The notes beneath the pieces are model-generated. The model was not told the DNA's origin. It worked only from the letters and a program-made list of their open reading frames with translations, and ran no database searches. 64,000 bases of DNA, from positions 434,001 to 498,000 of the forward strand of contig BLAL01000016.1 of the NCBI GenBank assembly GCA_015698045.1, in the 5' to 3' direction. Numbering within the stretch: position 1 is the stretch's first letter; every line of letters starts with the position of its first letter. Both the position numbers and the translations under genes were made by a program. This DNA comes from Rhizophagus clarus (Eukaryota; Glomeromycota; Glomeromycetes; Glomerales; Glomeraceae). This document shows, piece after piece, positions 48,101 to 61,585 of the stretch.

Positions 48101-51100
48101 AATAATATTAATTCTTATTTGATAATTATTATAGTATTTTTAATAATTAATATATATATAATTATAATTAAGTTATAATTTTATAAATCAATTCAAAAAA
48201 TAATAATCTGATGTAATATTAAATAAAAGTAAAAAATTAATTAAAAAAAAATAAATTATTTAAAATTTTGAATATAATTATATACTAAAAAATGTTAGAT
48301 TTTAAATACTAATATTATTTTAATATTAATATAAATTATTTTAATAATATTAAAATAATAAATTAATAATCATTATTTTGATATTATTTTTAATTATTTC
48401 AATATTATTTTTATATTATAATAAGGATTATATTTGCATTTTTCATATAAAAATTAAACCAGTATTTTTAAATCCTTTTTAATATATAGTAAAGCAATAT
48501 TAAAACTTTTAAAACAAAATTCCAAATAGTATATATTAATATCTAAATACCTTTTTGCCTATTTTTAAATATATAACTTTATATAAAATAAAAAAAAAAA
48601 AGAAACAAAAAATATTGTTTTTTACTTATTAATTAGTTATATTTATTAAATCAAAAATTTAAAAAAAATGTTTTTTTTTATTTATTAAATATTAGTATAT
48701 TTTAAATATCTGTAAAACTAGCCATTTTAAAATATAAAGTAAAAAATAAATAAAATGTACAATGGTCTATAAAATAACAAAAAAAAAATTAATAAAACAT
48801 TTTTAAAATATTTATATTCAAAAATCTATAAACTTTTAGTATATAGTTTAAAAAAATAGATCAAATTCCTAAAAAATAAAAATATTAAAAAAAATCTTAT
48901 ATTTAAATCAAAACTAATTTTCATATAAAAAGAAAAAAAAAATGGTAATCCATTATTTTAAAAAAAACAGAATAATTTTTAATACTTATTATTTATTAGA
49001 AATCATAATATTTAATTTTGATTTTTTAAAAAAAATAATAATTTTTTTTGAAAATTTATTTATAAATCAATTTAATTGGATCTTTATAAAACTCTAAAAA
49101 ATATATATATAATAGGTAAAATTTAGCTAAAAAAAAATTTATTATAAATTTTAAACATTTCTTTAGATTCAAAATTATATTAATATTAACTAATTGTTAA
49201 ATAAGAAAATAGTTTTACTAATTATCATTATATAAAAAGAAAAGACTTTCATAATTTTTTTTGCTACATTTCATACAACTTAAAATCCTATTTATCTAAA
49301 ACTTTTTGAAACCTATTTTTATAAAATATAAATAAAAAAAAATATTATATAATAATATTAATATAATATTTTTTTTAAATAAGTTTTAAAAAATATTAAA
49401 AACTTATTATAATTTTATACTTTAAAATCAGATTAGCTATTTAAAAAAAAAATAAAATATTAATAATTATTTTGTTAATAATTAAATAATTTAAGAATTT
49501 TTTCTTATTAAATTTATATGTATTTAAAAATTGGTTATTAATATAAGAAAAAAAAAGTTAAAATATAAAATCACTTTCTTAATAAAAAAAAAAAAAAGCT
49601 TAGAATTTATTTGTTAAAATATATAAAATAAAAGAAATTTTATATTTAAAAAGATAGTAAGATCAAAAAGATTATTTGAAAATAAAAATAATAAAAATAA
49701 AATATTTAAAAAATGTTTTGTTAAAAAATTTTTTAAATAAAAAAAAAAAAATAAAAATAAAAAAAAGTAAAAAAAAAATAAATAATGAAAAAAAATAAAA
49801 TAAGAATAAATAAAAAAACAAAAAAATTAAAAAAAATATATAGTCTATATAGTCATATAATTTATATTATAAAAGCAATTAATATAAAAATTTTTTATAT
49901 AGTTTAATATTTTTATATTTAAGTATAATATTGCATTGCAAAAATTATATAAATTTATAAAATAAAGTTTTTATTTAATCTTAAATATTATATTTTAGAA
50001 AAAATATCAAAAAAAATTCCAAAAAAGTTTAAAATTGTTTAATAAAAGTTTCAAATTTTTTTATAAATTTTTAATAATAAAAATAGAATATTTTTAATAA
50101 AATTATATATTCAAAGATTTTAAATATATACAATAAGTCAATTTATAATTCTTTAATAATTTTTATATATTTTTCTTTTGTAAAAATATATAATTATTTT
50201 AAAAAGTTTTTTTACAAATACTTTAATTTTTATGTTATAATAGTCATATTAAAAATTCAGTATATAACTATATACTTTTTTTAAAAAAAAAAATAAAAAA
50301 AAAGTTTAATTATAAATTTAATAAAAAATATATTTTAACTGTCGATTACTTAAATATAATGTAATATTCAGAAAATAATTAAATTTTTTTTTTTAAAAAT
50401 TATTAATTAAACTTTAAATTATATAATTAATGCAAAAACTGATTGTAAATTTTAATATAATAATTTTAATAAAATAAAATAAGTTAAATATTAGCAATAT
50501 TTATTAAAATAAAAATAAATTAAAACAGTTTAAAATTTATTTTTAAAATAAAGTCTAAAATTTATCTTTTAGTATTTTAAATCTAAAAAAAAAAACCAAA
50601 TATTAATTATCATTTATTTTGATGATTGTATTTTGCAGATCAGGGTGGATATAGTTTATAATAAATTGTTTATATGATATATAAACTAAATATCAATAAA
50701 AGTATATATAGATTATTAAAAAAAAAAAAATATTTTCTACATATTAATTTTTTAGCAATTAAATTTTATGTAAATTTTAAAATTTGGGTATAATAAATAT
50801 AAAGATATTTATCAATTAGAAGATTTTTTTCATTTACCAATATTTAAATTTTGATTATATTATTTTTTATTTTAATAATTACTGTTATATGTTTAATTAT
50901 ATTTTTTATTATTGAACCTAAATTACTTTATAAAATAATAGTTTTTTACTAATTTTAATTTAGATAATTCTTTAAATTAATATTATTATAAAAGGATTTA
51001 TGATTAATTGTATTGCAATATCTAACTGAATATTAATTTTTATATCTAATTGTAATATTAATAATTTATAACTATTGTAATTTTGTATAATTTTTAATAA

Positions 51101-51827
51101 AGAATCATTTATAATAATATATATTTAAGTATTATTTATTTTATTAAAATTTAGTAAATTTAATAAATATATTAGATTTCTATTAAAATTTTAATTTAAT
51201 TTAAAATCTGGCAAATCATATAAACTTATATTACTAAATTTTTTTTTTTTTTTTTTTAATAATTTATATATCAGTTAGTGAAAATGTCACAAAAATTAAA
51301 GGGAGATTTTTTGTACTATAATATCACAATATAAATTATTGGTATAGTATAGCCTTATGGCCTATAATATATATGTAAATTTAAAGTTGGTGAAAGTTGA
51401 TACAAATGGTTAAAATCAATAATCTTTAAATCTTAATTCTGGTCAAAATTTTCTTAATTCTGGCCAAATTCGTAATGCTGGCCCAAATTACGTTAAAATT
51501 GAAATTTTTAGGTTATATGTAACACTGAATTGTTATAATGTAATATCATTTTAACAAATAAAGATGTATGTTCGTCTAGTTCCCAAGAACACTTTTATAA
51601 ACTTTAAAAATTAAAAATTTCACTTTATTCAGTTGTATTTGCCAATAAAGATTGTCAATTATATGGTTATTTTAATATAACAAACTAATAAAGTATTAAG
51701 AAAACTTTTTTAATCTTTTTCTTTTGCTTATTTTTTTTAAATATTTTATAAATATCTTTTATTTTAACGTTACTTTAGATATAAAAAAAATATTTTACTT
51801 ATTCATATTATTACTATTTATATTTAT
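48101..51827. other. Extremely A+T-rich gene-free DNA
   Basis: Almost entirely A and T with frequent stops in all frames. No gene, RNA or structured repeat was recognised until about 51290. From there a segment carrying AATTCTGGCCAAATTC words (51430-51490) relates to the small inverted-repeat element at 52814 and to weak matches near 61060-61180. Confidence 0.5.
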
Positions 51828-52059
51828 TAGAGTTCTGATCAGTTTTGGTAATTACTGAACTGTACCGATCAGTTTCGGATCAGAGCAGTTTTAGTTTTAC
51901 AATTTACTGAACTGAAACTTTTGGTAAATTTACCAATCAGTTTCGATAACTGCAGTTTCGGTACTGGTTTTGTGATTTACTGAACCGAATTACTAAATCG
52001 ATTTATACTAACATAATAAATAAAAATATTTTATATAGTATAATATAATAAAAAAACGT

Positions 52060-52545
52060 TTTTAATTAGTTATTTTAATAAAACAAATCGTTTCGTAGTG
52101 GTATTTTATTAACAAACAAGTTGCGAAATGTTAATTGGATAAAAAAACGTTTGCAGCAGTTTTTTGTCAAATTAATTACAAAATCGTTACAAAATGTTTT
52201 GTTAGTTAATTTTGATAAAAAAAATGTTTCTTTTTGTCGCTATAATTAAAAAATGTTGCAAAATGTTTTTTATTGGTTATCTGTTAATTTTAATAAAAAA
52301 AAACATTTTGCAATGTTTTTTTTGTTGCTTTAATTAAAAATGTTACGAAATGTTTTTTATCGGTTAATATAATAAAAAATAACATTTTGCAACATTTTTT
52401 TTGTCACTTTAATAGAAAACGTTGCGAAACATTTTTTATCAGTTAGTTAATAAAAAAATAACATTTTGCAACGTTTTTTTATTGCTTTAATAGAAAATGT
52501 TGCAAAACGTTTTTATCTGTTAATCTAATATATTAAAAACGTTGT
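52060..52545. repeat. ~80-bp palindromic modules, left block
   Basis: About six modules alternate AACATTTTGCAACGTTTTTT with its approximate complement AAAACGTTGCAAAATGTTTT, linked by TTAATTTAATAAAAA and CACTTTAATAGAA. Successive matches near 52381 and 52460 give a period close to 79 bp. Each module can fold on itself. Confidence 0.75.
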
Positions 52546-52813
52546 CATCATGTGGTGTCATGTTTAGACTACCTGTATAAATAAATATTTGAATTGTATA
52601 ATCTTAATTTTATTGGCCTGAATATATTGAGTAATATTACATAAATCCAAAAAAAAGGCAATTTTACTTCTTACAAAAATTGGATTTTTTGTATCTGAAA
52701 AAGAAAATTTTATGTTACACTAAATCCAAAAAAGGAAATTTTGCTTTTCGCAAAAATTAGAGAATTTTGGATTTATGAATATTCTAAAAAAAGGAAATTA
52801 TTATGCAAATCAT

Positions 52814-52984
52814 TTAATTCTGGCCAGCATTTATATTAATTTTGGTCAAAATCATATAATGCATAATATGTATAAAGATATTTATTATATGGTTCTGAAT
52901 TTAAACAACCCCCTGAAAATAAGCAATCCTGGCTCGCATTATAGTAATTTTAATCAGAGTTATAACCACTTTGGCCAGAATTAA
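52814..52984. mobile_element. ~171-bp inverted-repeat element nested in the larger element
   Basis: Begins TTAATTCTGGCCA and ends TGGCCAGAATTAA, exact inverted termini of 13 bp. Further TTTTGGTCAAAAT-type words lie inside. The related words at 51430-51490 suggest a dispersed family. A 69-codon open frame crosses it but has no protein-like composition. Confidence 0.6.
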
Positions 52985-53050
52985 GTACAAAAAATAGTTG
53001 TTTAATTTTGGAACTATATGGTAAGTTTAAAATTAAAGTTAGAAGAATTA

Positions 53051-53241
53051 TTAGTTAGGATTAGGAATAGGATTAGGGTTAAGAGTTAGAATTAGGATTG
53101 GGGGTAGAGTTAGGGTTAATTAGAATTAGGATTAGGGTTAGGAATTAGGGTTGGGGTTAGGGATTAGGGTTAGAGTTAGGGATTAGGATTAGGAATTAGG
53201 AATTAGGGTTAGAAATTAGAATTAAGGTTAGGGTTAGGTTA
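53051..53241 (+). repeat. Interstitial degenerate TTAGGG-type telomeric tract
   Basis: About 190 bp of TTAGGG, TTAGGA, TTGGGG and TTAGAG variants with AATTAGGGTT junctions, G-rich on the plus strand. Several perfect TTAGGGTTAGGG-like pairs survive. It sits between the two blocks of palindromic modules inside the 51828-54114 element, far from any visible chromosome end in this window. Confidence 0.85.
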
Positions 53242-53324
53242 TTATATTAAATATTATTAATTATTATGACAAATCTTTATATGCCAATTGTTGACGTAGG
53301 CAACGGGTATTTACTAGTTTTAAT

Positions 53325-53945
53325 AAAAAAAATCATTTCGCAAATATTTTTTTTATCACTTTAATAGAAAACATTGCGAAATGTTTTTTATCGTTAATTT
53401 AATAAAAAAACGTTTCACAACATTTTTTATCACTTCAATAGTAAATGTTGCGAAACGTTTTTGTCTGTTAATTTTAATAAAAAAAATCATTTTGCAAACA
53501 TTTTTTTTATTGCTTTAATAAAAAACGTTGCAAAATGTTTTTATTTATTAATTTTAATAAAAAAAATTATTTTGCAAACATTTTTTTTACTACTTTAATA
53601 GAAAACGTTGCAAAACATTTTTTATCAGTTAATTTAATAAAAAAATAACATTTCGCAATGTTTTTTTATCACTTTAATAGAAAATATTGCAAAACATTTT
53701 TTATCGTTAATTTTAATAAAAAAAAGCATTTCGCAAACATTTTTTTACCACTTTAATAGAAAATATTGTGAAATGTTTTTATTGTTAATTTAATAAAAAA
53801 TAACATTTCGCAACATTTTTTTTGTCACTTTAATAGAAAACGTTGCGAAACAATTTTTATTAGTTAATTTAGTAAAAAAATAATTCGCAACTTTATTTTT
53901 TGTAACCTTAATAAAAAACATTGTGAAACATTTTATTAGTTGATG
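53325..53945. repeat. ~80-bp palindromic modules, right block
   Basis: About eight modules of the same CATTTTGCAAACATTTTTTT / AAAACGTTGCAAAATG type as in the left block, with the same linkers (ACTTTAATAGAAAA, GTTAATTTAATAAAAA). Modules differ by a few substitutions, so the array is not freshly expanded. Confidence 0.75.
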
Positions 53946-54114
53946 TTGCAATATCGGTAAATTGGTTCTGTTTTCAGTAATTATCAATCAGTTTTAATAA
54001 TCATCAATACTGATACTGGTCAGTTTCAGTAATCATCAATACTGATACTGATCAATTTGGTTCGGTATCAGTTTTTGCAAAAACTGAACCAAACTGAACT
54101 GATCGAAGCCCTAG

Positions 54115-56039
54115 TATATATGACTTAACAAAGTAAGTAGACCTAATAGCTAATAAGAAATTTTCTATAAATAAATAATTTTTGTTTTATTTTCATGTTA
54201 AATGAACTAAAATTTAAAATTTTTAAAGTTTTTTTTTTTAATGTTATAAAAATTTACATGATTATTATAATACCAAAATTTAAATGTTAAAGATCTAATA
54301 TTAATAGACAAAAAAACATTATATTAATTAATTTTTTGATTAAAAATCATTTATAATGTCCAAATAGACCTAATAGTATTATTTTAATAAAAAAAATTTT
54401 TTATTAGTATTCTAATCAAAAAATTTTAACAAAATTTATAAATAACAAAAAATCTGGCTTAATAATCACCATTCTAAGCTTAATAAAAATTGTTTATTTC
54501 ACCAAGTTATACTTAAAAATGAAATAATTACTATTGAAAAAAGCTTTTGTCAAAGTTTTATTGAAATCAAAAAAAAATTTTTTTATTATAAAAATTGGTT
54601 TTTTGCGGTTTACACAAAAACTTCCTAAATAACCACCTTTTTTAATTTAATAAATCTTTTTCTTCTCATAAAATTATATATATTTTTATTGTCCAAATTG
54701 TATTTCACATCTGCCTTTAAGTTGCATTTTTAAGAAAACTTCATTTTTGAGACAAACTTTTTTATATATGCAAAAAAAAAAATATTACAAAAGAGGAAAT
54801 GATGATGAAAATTTATAATACACATGACAAACTATTAATTTACTTAATTTGTATAAGCATTGTATTAATAATTTCTTTTTTTAGCTATATGGTGAAATAT
54901 TCAACTATGGTTATACAAAATTATTTTAATTAATGATCAACATGAGAAATGACATTTCTACTGACTGATATGTTTTTATTAATATTTAATTTATACTGTA
55001 TAAATAATTTATCAGAAGTTATATTTATCCTAATCTGTGAAATATGATCATTAAAATTTATATTACTAAATTTATTATAATATCTATTCTTTTTAACTAA
55101 TGATATCCTTTTATTAATTAATTTTAAATTTTTTTGTGACATTATTATTTCTATTTATCTATTTCATTTTCAACATTATTTATATTTTTTTTATTCTTAT
55201 TAAATTTCATATTTTTATAGCAAATTTTTCTAAAATTTTTTTATTATCATCTTTTTTAATCATTTTTTTTTTTTTTAATTTAAAAGTCGTATAATGCTTT
55301 ATTGCATATTATAAATAAATAACAATTACAAATTACAAACCCACCCAGTGCTGCTGGATGTGACCCATGAATGAATCTTTTTTAATTATAATTTTTTTAA
55401 TTTAATATAATAGTATATTATCTTTATAGCATAATTATAATATTATTTGACTAATATTTTTGAACTACCAAATTCTTTATTTATCATATTAAATAGTATT
55501 AATAACTATTAAAATATTGTTCTAAAATTTCATTATTATATTCTTTAAGAATAATAACTAGTAAATTATATCACAATCAGTATTTATTAAGTAAGAGATT
55601 AAATTAGAATTAAATAATTATAATTCTTTTTATTGATAAAATTATATATATATATTTTTTTTTTAATTCAAAGATCATACTATATTTATTGTAAAATATT
55701 TAGCTAAAAATATTAAAATACAATTATATAATCCATCCAGATCAACTAAATGTGACTCATGAATATATAAATTAATCCTAAACTCTAAATAAAACTAAAC
55801 TAAATTGTAAAATTAAATAAAATAAAATAAAATAAAAAATTATAAATATAAAAATAAACTATAATAAATAACCAGAAGATATTACTTACATTTGGATGTG
55901 TTTAGAAGTTGTTTCTTTAATAAAAATTCATTTAGATTCGATTTTATTTTTGATTAGTAATTTTATTTTGATACATACTAATACTTCAATTTCAATTGAG
56001 GAGATATTAATAATAGATATATGAGATATATCTCACGAT
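54115..56039. other. A+T-rich region with small dispersed repeats
   Basis: No gene recognised. Two related words, CCACCCAGTGCTGCTGGATG at 55340-55359 with TGTGACCCATGAATGAAT after it, and ATCCATCCAGATCAACTAAATG with TGTGACTCATGAATATAT near 55733-55770, indicate copies of one dispersed repeat. Confidence 0.4.
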
Positions 56040-56700
56040 GAAAATAAATTCACATTTATCGATTTCTTATGTAGCTTTGTTCTGTAACTTTTGATAGAAT
56101 GGTTATCTCAACATTTAGTTAAAAGCCAAATTAATAATTTACTACAACAAATTATGGACTCTAATTTTAATTTTACTAAACATTCAATATGGATCCCTTA
56201 TTGCCAAGCCTTAAATATCTGGGAGGATTACTTAGGTATCACTCAAAAGGCAAAACAACGTTCTTATAGTAAAGATCCATATCCTTATCATCATGGTATT
56301 GACCTATATAATAGAGAAGTAAGTAGCAAAGACTTGCTTCAATTTATTAGATTTTTCATAGATAGTCTCAATTACTATATTGACTGTGTGAGTTGATCGC
56401 ACAACTTATAATTTCCTTTGGAAGGATGAGACTGTTAGTCACTTAGGTGTTGATGCTTCGGGGAGAGGTGATACTTAGTATCTTGCAGGGTTAAGTCACT
56501 ATCTTTGATTTTGACTGAAAAGTTCATGATAACTTATTAGTTTAGTTCTTTTGAATTAGCATTAGTTTGATTGAGTTTTGATGCTCACATATTTTACATA
56601 TGTATTGATTCTATCTTAATTACTTCATTTGTTACTTTTAATTATAGTCTCTTTTTTTTTAATAAAAATAAAAAATAAAAAATAAGCTATAATAAATTAA
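56040..56700 (+). mobile_element. 5'-truncated retroelement-like 3' region with short reading frame
   Basis: A 101-codon frame (ATG 56091 to TGA 56396) is protein-like (WLSQHLVKS, KHSIWIPYCQALNIWEDYLG) but matches no domain I can name. It is followed by a locally G+C-richer non-coding block (56400-56640) and an A-rich end made of AATAAAAATAAAAAATAAA. A diverged copy of the non-coding block with a similar A-rich end lies at 61590-61830. A coding end, conserved 3' region and A-rich tail suggest a truncated LINE, but no reverse transcriptase is visible. Confidence 0.4.
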
Positions 56701-58140
56701 TAAACTATTAATAAATCATCCAATTTCTCCAATAATTTAACATTATAAAATCCTGATAAACTCCTATATAACCATGTAAAATAACTATCTGAATGAATTA
56801 ATGCTCACATTTATATGAAAATGAGGTTAAGAGCATTTAAAATTTTTGTTTTTGAGTAATGATAGGAGGTTTTAATGGCAGATCTAAGTAAGGATCATCT
56901 AGTATCATGCTATCAGACATGCCAGTATCGCTATGACTATGAATTGGTAAAATTATAAAAAAAGTACATAATCAATTTCTTTTATAAAATCAATAGACTT
57001 TACAAATATGATTAAGTCCAAAAAAATATATCTCTCTTTCATTTTCATACTTACTTAATGATTTTATTATTTATTTAAAAATGGTTTTTTTGTTTTATTA
57101 CATTGAATATAAAAACTAAATGCTAAAGTATTATTAATATTATAAATAAAAGATAAGTAAATATACTTAGATAAAAAAGAAAAGAAAAAAATACTATAAA
57201 GTATTAATATATAAGATAAGTATAATACTAGTATAATATTTAAAAAGAAAAAAGTATATTTTTAAAAATAAATAAAAAAAATCATATATTAAATAAACAC
57301 AAATTTTAGTTATTTTTAAATATCATATATATTGCTCCATGTAAATAAATCAAATTTTGATTGGTTAATTTTAATATATTATATGTAACATCAATATTAA
57401 TAGAATTATTTACATTTAAAATTTAGTATTAAATAGTCTTATAATAAATAATAATATTAAAATTCAAAGTTAACAATCTCTGCATCTAGTAATTCAATTT
57501 TTATAATCTTTATGCAGTTGGATTTAACTCATTAAAAGAATTTTAATAATACATATTGCATATCTGTAGTATTAATATTGACAGAATTATTTATATTTAA
57601 AATTTAGTATAGTGACTGTCATCTATAAACCACACAGTTCAAAATTTTTAAAAATGTGTTTATTTATATTATGTAACTTGTTTTTACAATATTTTATTTA
57701 AATATAAATTTTACCACGTAAGTGGCAAATTTTTTTTTGCTATATTTCATAGAATTTTTATGGATTTCATAAAAAATTCATGAAAAAAATCTGAAATTTT
57801 TTATTTTTATTATAGTTACTTACTAAAATTACCTATTTTTGATTTATAATAGAATTTAATATTATTATTAAATCTTATAAAACAAACTGATAGAAATGTG
57901 CAGTTTATGTTGTTCTATCATTTTATCAATTTAGTTTTTTTTTATATCACTTGGTTCATGATTTATAAGAATTTGAAGTTACATACTAATATTATGGTGG
58001 TTTATAGGTAACAGCTACCATATTAAATTATAATTATAAAAGACTATTTTGACTTTAATTTTGATTTTTAACCTTTTCAAGTTAAAATATTTTGACTTTT
58101 GGATTTCAATTTTAACTTTATATATAATTAAGTACAGATA
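56701..58140. other. A+T-rich region with short duplicated segments
   Basis: TTAATAGAATTATTTACATT and its variant, followed by AAAATTTAGTAT, occur at about 57398 and 57580, roughly 180 bp apart. No gene recognised. Confidence 0.35.
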
Positions 58141-58199
58141 TTATTGTTATACAAATCAAAAAATACAATGTTTTTTTTCTAAAATAAAAGTTTTATTAT

Positions 58200-59980
58200 T
58201 TATTTTATTGAATTATTAATAAAGCCGGTATATCAGAATTATTAGTTTCATTATTATTAAAATTCTTTTTTTCACTTTCACTATTACTATTTATCAAATA
58301 ATCATCATTAGAATTATTTTCTTCATTTTCACTTAAATTTTAAATTTTGATATCTACATTTTTCCTATTTAACATATTATTTTTATCTAATTTATTGTAA
58401 ATTCTTTTTATTATTCTAGCATTCCTTATAGTATTTGTAATCTATAATTATTATAAATATATACTAATTTAAAAATATGATTAGTTTTTAACTGGTTTTA
58501 TTTTTTATTATAAATATATGTAAATACTAATCAATTTCTTTCAGATGTAATAGATAATGTTGATTTTTTTTGCTACTTGAGTAAGTTCAGATGCAAAATC
58601 ACTAAAATTTTTATATTACCAAATTATAGGATCAATTTTATTAGAGGTCTTTTAAGTAAGCTTATTCATAAAAATTCCATTTTTTTTTTTATAATTCAAA
58701 ATTTATATTTAAATAATTACTGTATTATCCAAATAATACTTTTTAATAAATTAAGAAATTTTATTCATTGAATTAAAAATAAGATGGCAATCATGAAATA
58801 ATGAATTAAACAAGTACATATCTATTATAATGGAATGGTAAATGCTTTCACACCTTTTTTTGATAATATTTTTAATACTTGTATTATTTTTTTTTTATAT
58901 CAAAAACATAAATTTAAACAATCAAATATGATTAATAATAATTTAGATTGTATTTCTTAAAAAAAAAAAATAATATATTATCTGACAATTCTAGTTTATT
59001 GTAATACTAATCTAACACTTTAAATAAAGAAGGTGTATTTGATTTAAATATAAAAATTCTAATAACAAGTTTATTAAGAACTTTGAGCAAATTATCAATA
59101 TCTTTCTAAAATCTATTATTTAATACAATACTTTTTATATCATCTTTAATGCTAACAGTTTGATTACATAATAATTTAGTTACTATTAATTCAATAACAA
59201 GGTGATTTACCTGAAATATAGATGCCATCCAAATTATTTTAAGTAAATCCCAAATTAATTTATACATTTTGATTGTTATAATTCCCAAATTCTAAATATA
59301 TAATTTGTAAAATTTATATTATAATTTGTAAATTAATTCAAATTTGTACATTTAGGCTGCTATAATTCCAAATTATTTTGAATTTGAATAGTATCTATAA
59401 CCTGAAATAAATTAAAGCAAATAGCTGATGATCTTTAACATATTTTTATAAATAATTTAAGTAAAATTTACTTATTATAATTGGAATTTTAATATTGTTG
59501 AAATATTTAATGATTTTCTTTCTATTTTTTATAGTTTTATCTACTTAAAGAAGTTTTATAATATCACCAATTAGAAGATTTAACAAATGAATTACACAAT
59601 TAAAGAAAATTATTTTTGGACATTTAATAACCAAAAGTTTTCACATTTTTTTTTATTGAAGATATATTATCAGTAATTATTGCTAAAAGTTAAGAATAAT
59701 TAATTTGTAAAATAATTTTATTAATATTGGCTGCAATATTTTTTTCTATTTGTCTAATCTTACCAGTTTAATAAGCAGAAAAAAATACTAGTCTTAGCAT
59801 GATAATCATATCCGCCAATTTGCAGAATTTGCTAATACTCAGTTGTGTGATGCAGTACTGATTAAAATTGATCAAAACTATTCTCATATAAGAAAAAATA
59901 ATCAAAAAATATAAAAAATAAGTAAAATAACCTTTTAAGATCCCTCCCAAAAAATTTACCTCTTTTAATCTGAATCCAGT
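58200..59980 (-). pseudogene. Relic of a hAT-type transposase
   Basis: Read on the minus strand, about 59620-59830 gives one frame with LADMIIML, a stop, TGKIRQIEKNIAANINKI, a stop and LLAIITDNISSIKKNV. This resembles the conserved catalytic-domain region of hAT (DUF659-type) transposases, in which TDN precedes a C/H-rich HxxNL block. Just downstream the adjacent frame gives NCVIHLLNLLIGDIIK, which fits that second block. Further pieces down to about 59020 are broken by many stops. A Ser/Asn/Glu-rich segment at 58210-58460 may be another part. The call is by motif resemblance alone. Confidence 0.4.
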
Positions 59981-61585
59981 AGAAGAAATTTCTAAAAAAA
60001 AAGGAAAAAAATATTATAAAGTTAGTCCATTAAAAAAAAGAAACAAAATTTCAGAATATTTAACAATTTAATGAAAAAAAATTAATTTAAAAATAATTAA
60101 TAACAAATATCAAATAGATTTCAATAAAAAATTATTCAATACATAATTTAAATTTGTTAAAATATTATTATTAATACAGAGCTATTTATTTATTTAAAGA
60201 TTTTTTTGAATAATTTTGCTGTTTATACAAGATTTTTTTATAAACTATAAAAAAAAAAATAAAAAAAAATAGCTGTAAGTTATATACAATGTAAAATAAC
60301 TACTGGTATACTTGCAAAAATTCTCAACTTACTTTGATGGGAAAGTTGATGAGAAGTTGATGGGGAATTCAATAGGAAGTTCACGAAAGAAAAAAATTTT
60401 TTAACGCTATTTTGTTAAAGTAATTTCTTGATATCATGTGTCATATGATTATGTAGCACAAATGTAACCATTTTTGTGAAACTTGCGAAACTTATTTTTT
60501 ATTAAATTAACATCAAATTCTTTAGTTTAGATTAATTTTATTAATTCTGCCAATCAGTCCATATGTTAAATAATTAATCTAATGTTTCTATAATATACAT
60601 ATTTGATTTAAAAATATTATAATTAATAATTTTTTATAAATAATAGTTAAAAAAAAAAAAAAATATCTCTACTATTCATCAAAAATTAAGCAAATATAAT
60701 TTGCTGAATTAATCAAATCTTTTACTTCATTTTTTGTATCTTTATATATAGTAAATAGTATAAATTAAGTACCATTTTTAAAATTAATTTACAATATAAA
60801 TTATAAATATTAGTATAATAAATTTATATTTATTTTAAAAATAAAACTTAAAATAACATTTTAAAAGTATTTTTTTATTTAATTAATAATACAATTTTGT
60901 AAAAATCGTTTAATTTATAAAAAAGTAAAATTTTAACTTTTTAATCAAAAAAGATATAATAAATAAATACTAGAATCTGATTTTTTAAATTATAAATATT
61001 AAATAGTACTGTATAAGGGATTTCCTTTTTCATGTAACCTTATAATATATATTTGGTATGATATGTGGTTAAAAAATCTTAATTTTGGTAAAAATTTAGC
61101 TAATTCTAGTTAATTTTTCCATATTTTATATAAAATACTTTTAGGTATAATTCAATTTTTAAATTGGTGAAATTGATATATACCTGGAGTACCTTATATA
61201 GTGCTATATAGTAGATTAAATTCCAAAAATTTTGAAGATTAAATTATTAGTTATTTAATATTTTTTTTTTATTAATAAGTATTTAAAATAAAAATATTTA
61301 TTATAATATATTAGTATATGACTGATAAAGTTAATAAATAATAAAGCATATTAAATACAGAAAGTTAATAATTATTATAATAAAATATATAATACAAATA
61401 GTTAGTATTATGAAAATTTGATAAAAATTTATAAAAAAAAAATATATGATAATATTAATAAAATATAAAAAAAAATAACATTATTAGTAATATTAAAAAA
61501 AATAAAATTAATATTATAAAATAAAATATAGTCAGTAATTAGTATAATAAATTTAATGATAAAAATACAATAATTAATATATTAG
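59981..61585. other. A+T-rich DNA without recognisable genes
   Basis: A short direct repeat of AAGTTGATGRGRAG type occurs at 60345-60385. A segment at 61020-61200 shows weak resemblance to 51320-51560 (GGTGAAATTGATA, TTAATTTTGGTAAAAATT). Otherwise only A/T tracts. Confidence 0.35.

Larger units (their letters stand above)
51828..54114. mobile_element. ~2.3-kb non-autonomous element with inverted ends
   Basis: The left end TAGAGTTCTGATCAGTTTTGG is matched in inverted form at the right end (CAGTT...GATCGAAGCCCTA). Both subterminal zones are rich in CTGAACTGA, GATCAGTTT and ACCGA words (51840-52010 and 53940-54105). The interior holds two blocks of ~80-bp palindromic modules, a degenerate telomere-like tract and a nested inverted-repeat element. 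Structure resembles large non-autonomous hAT-type elements. No clear target duplication was seen and no transposase is encoded, so the class is tentative. Confidence 0.55.
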
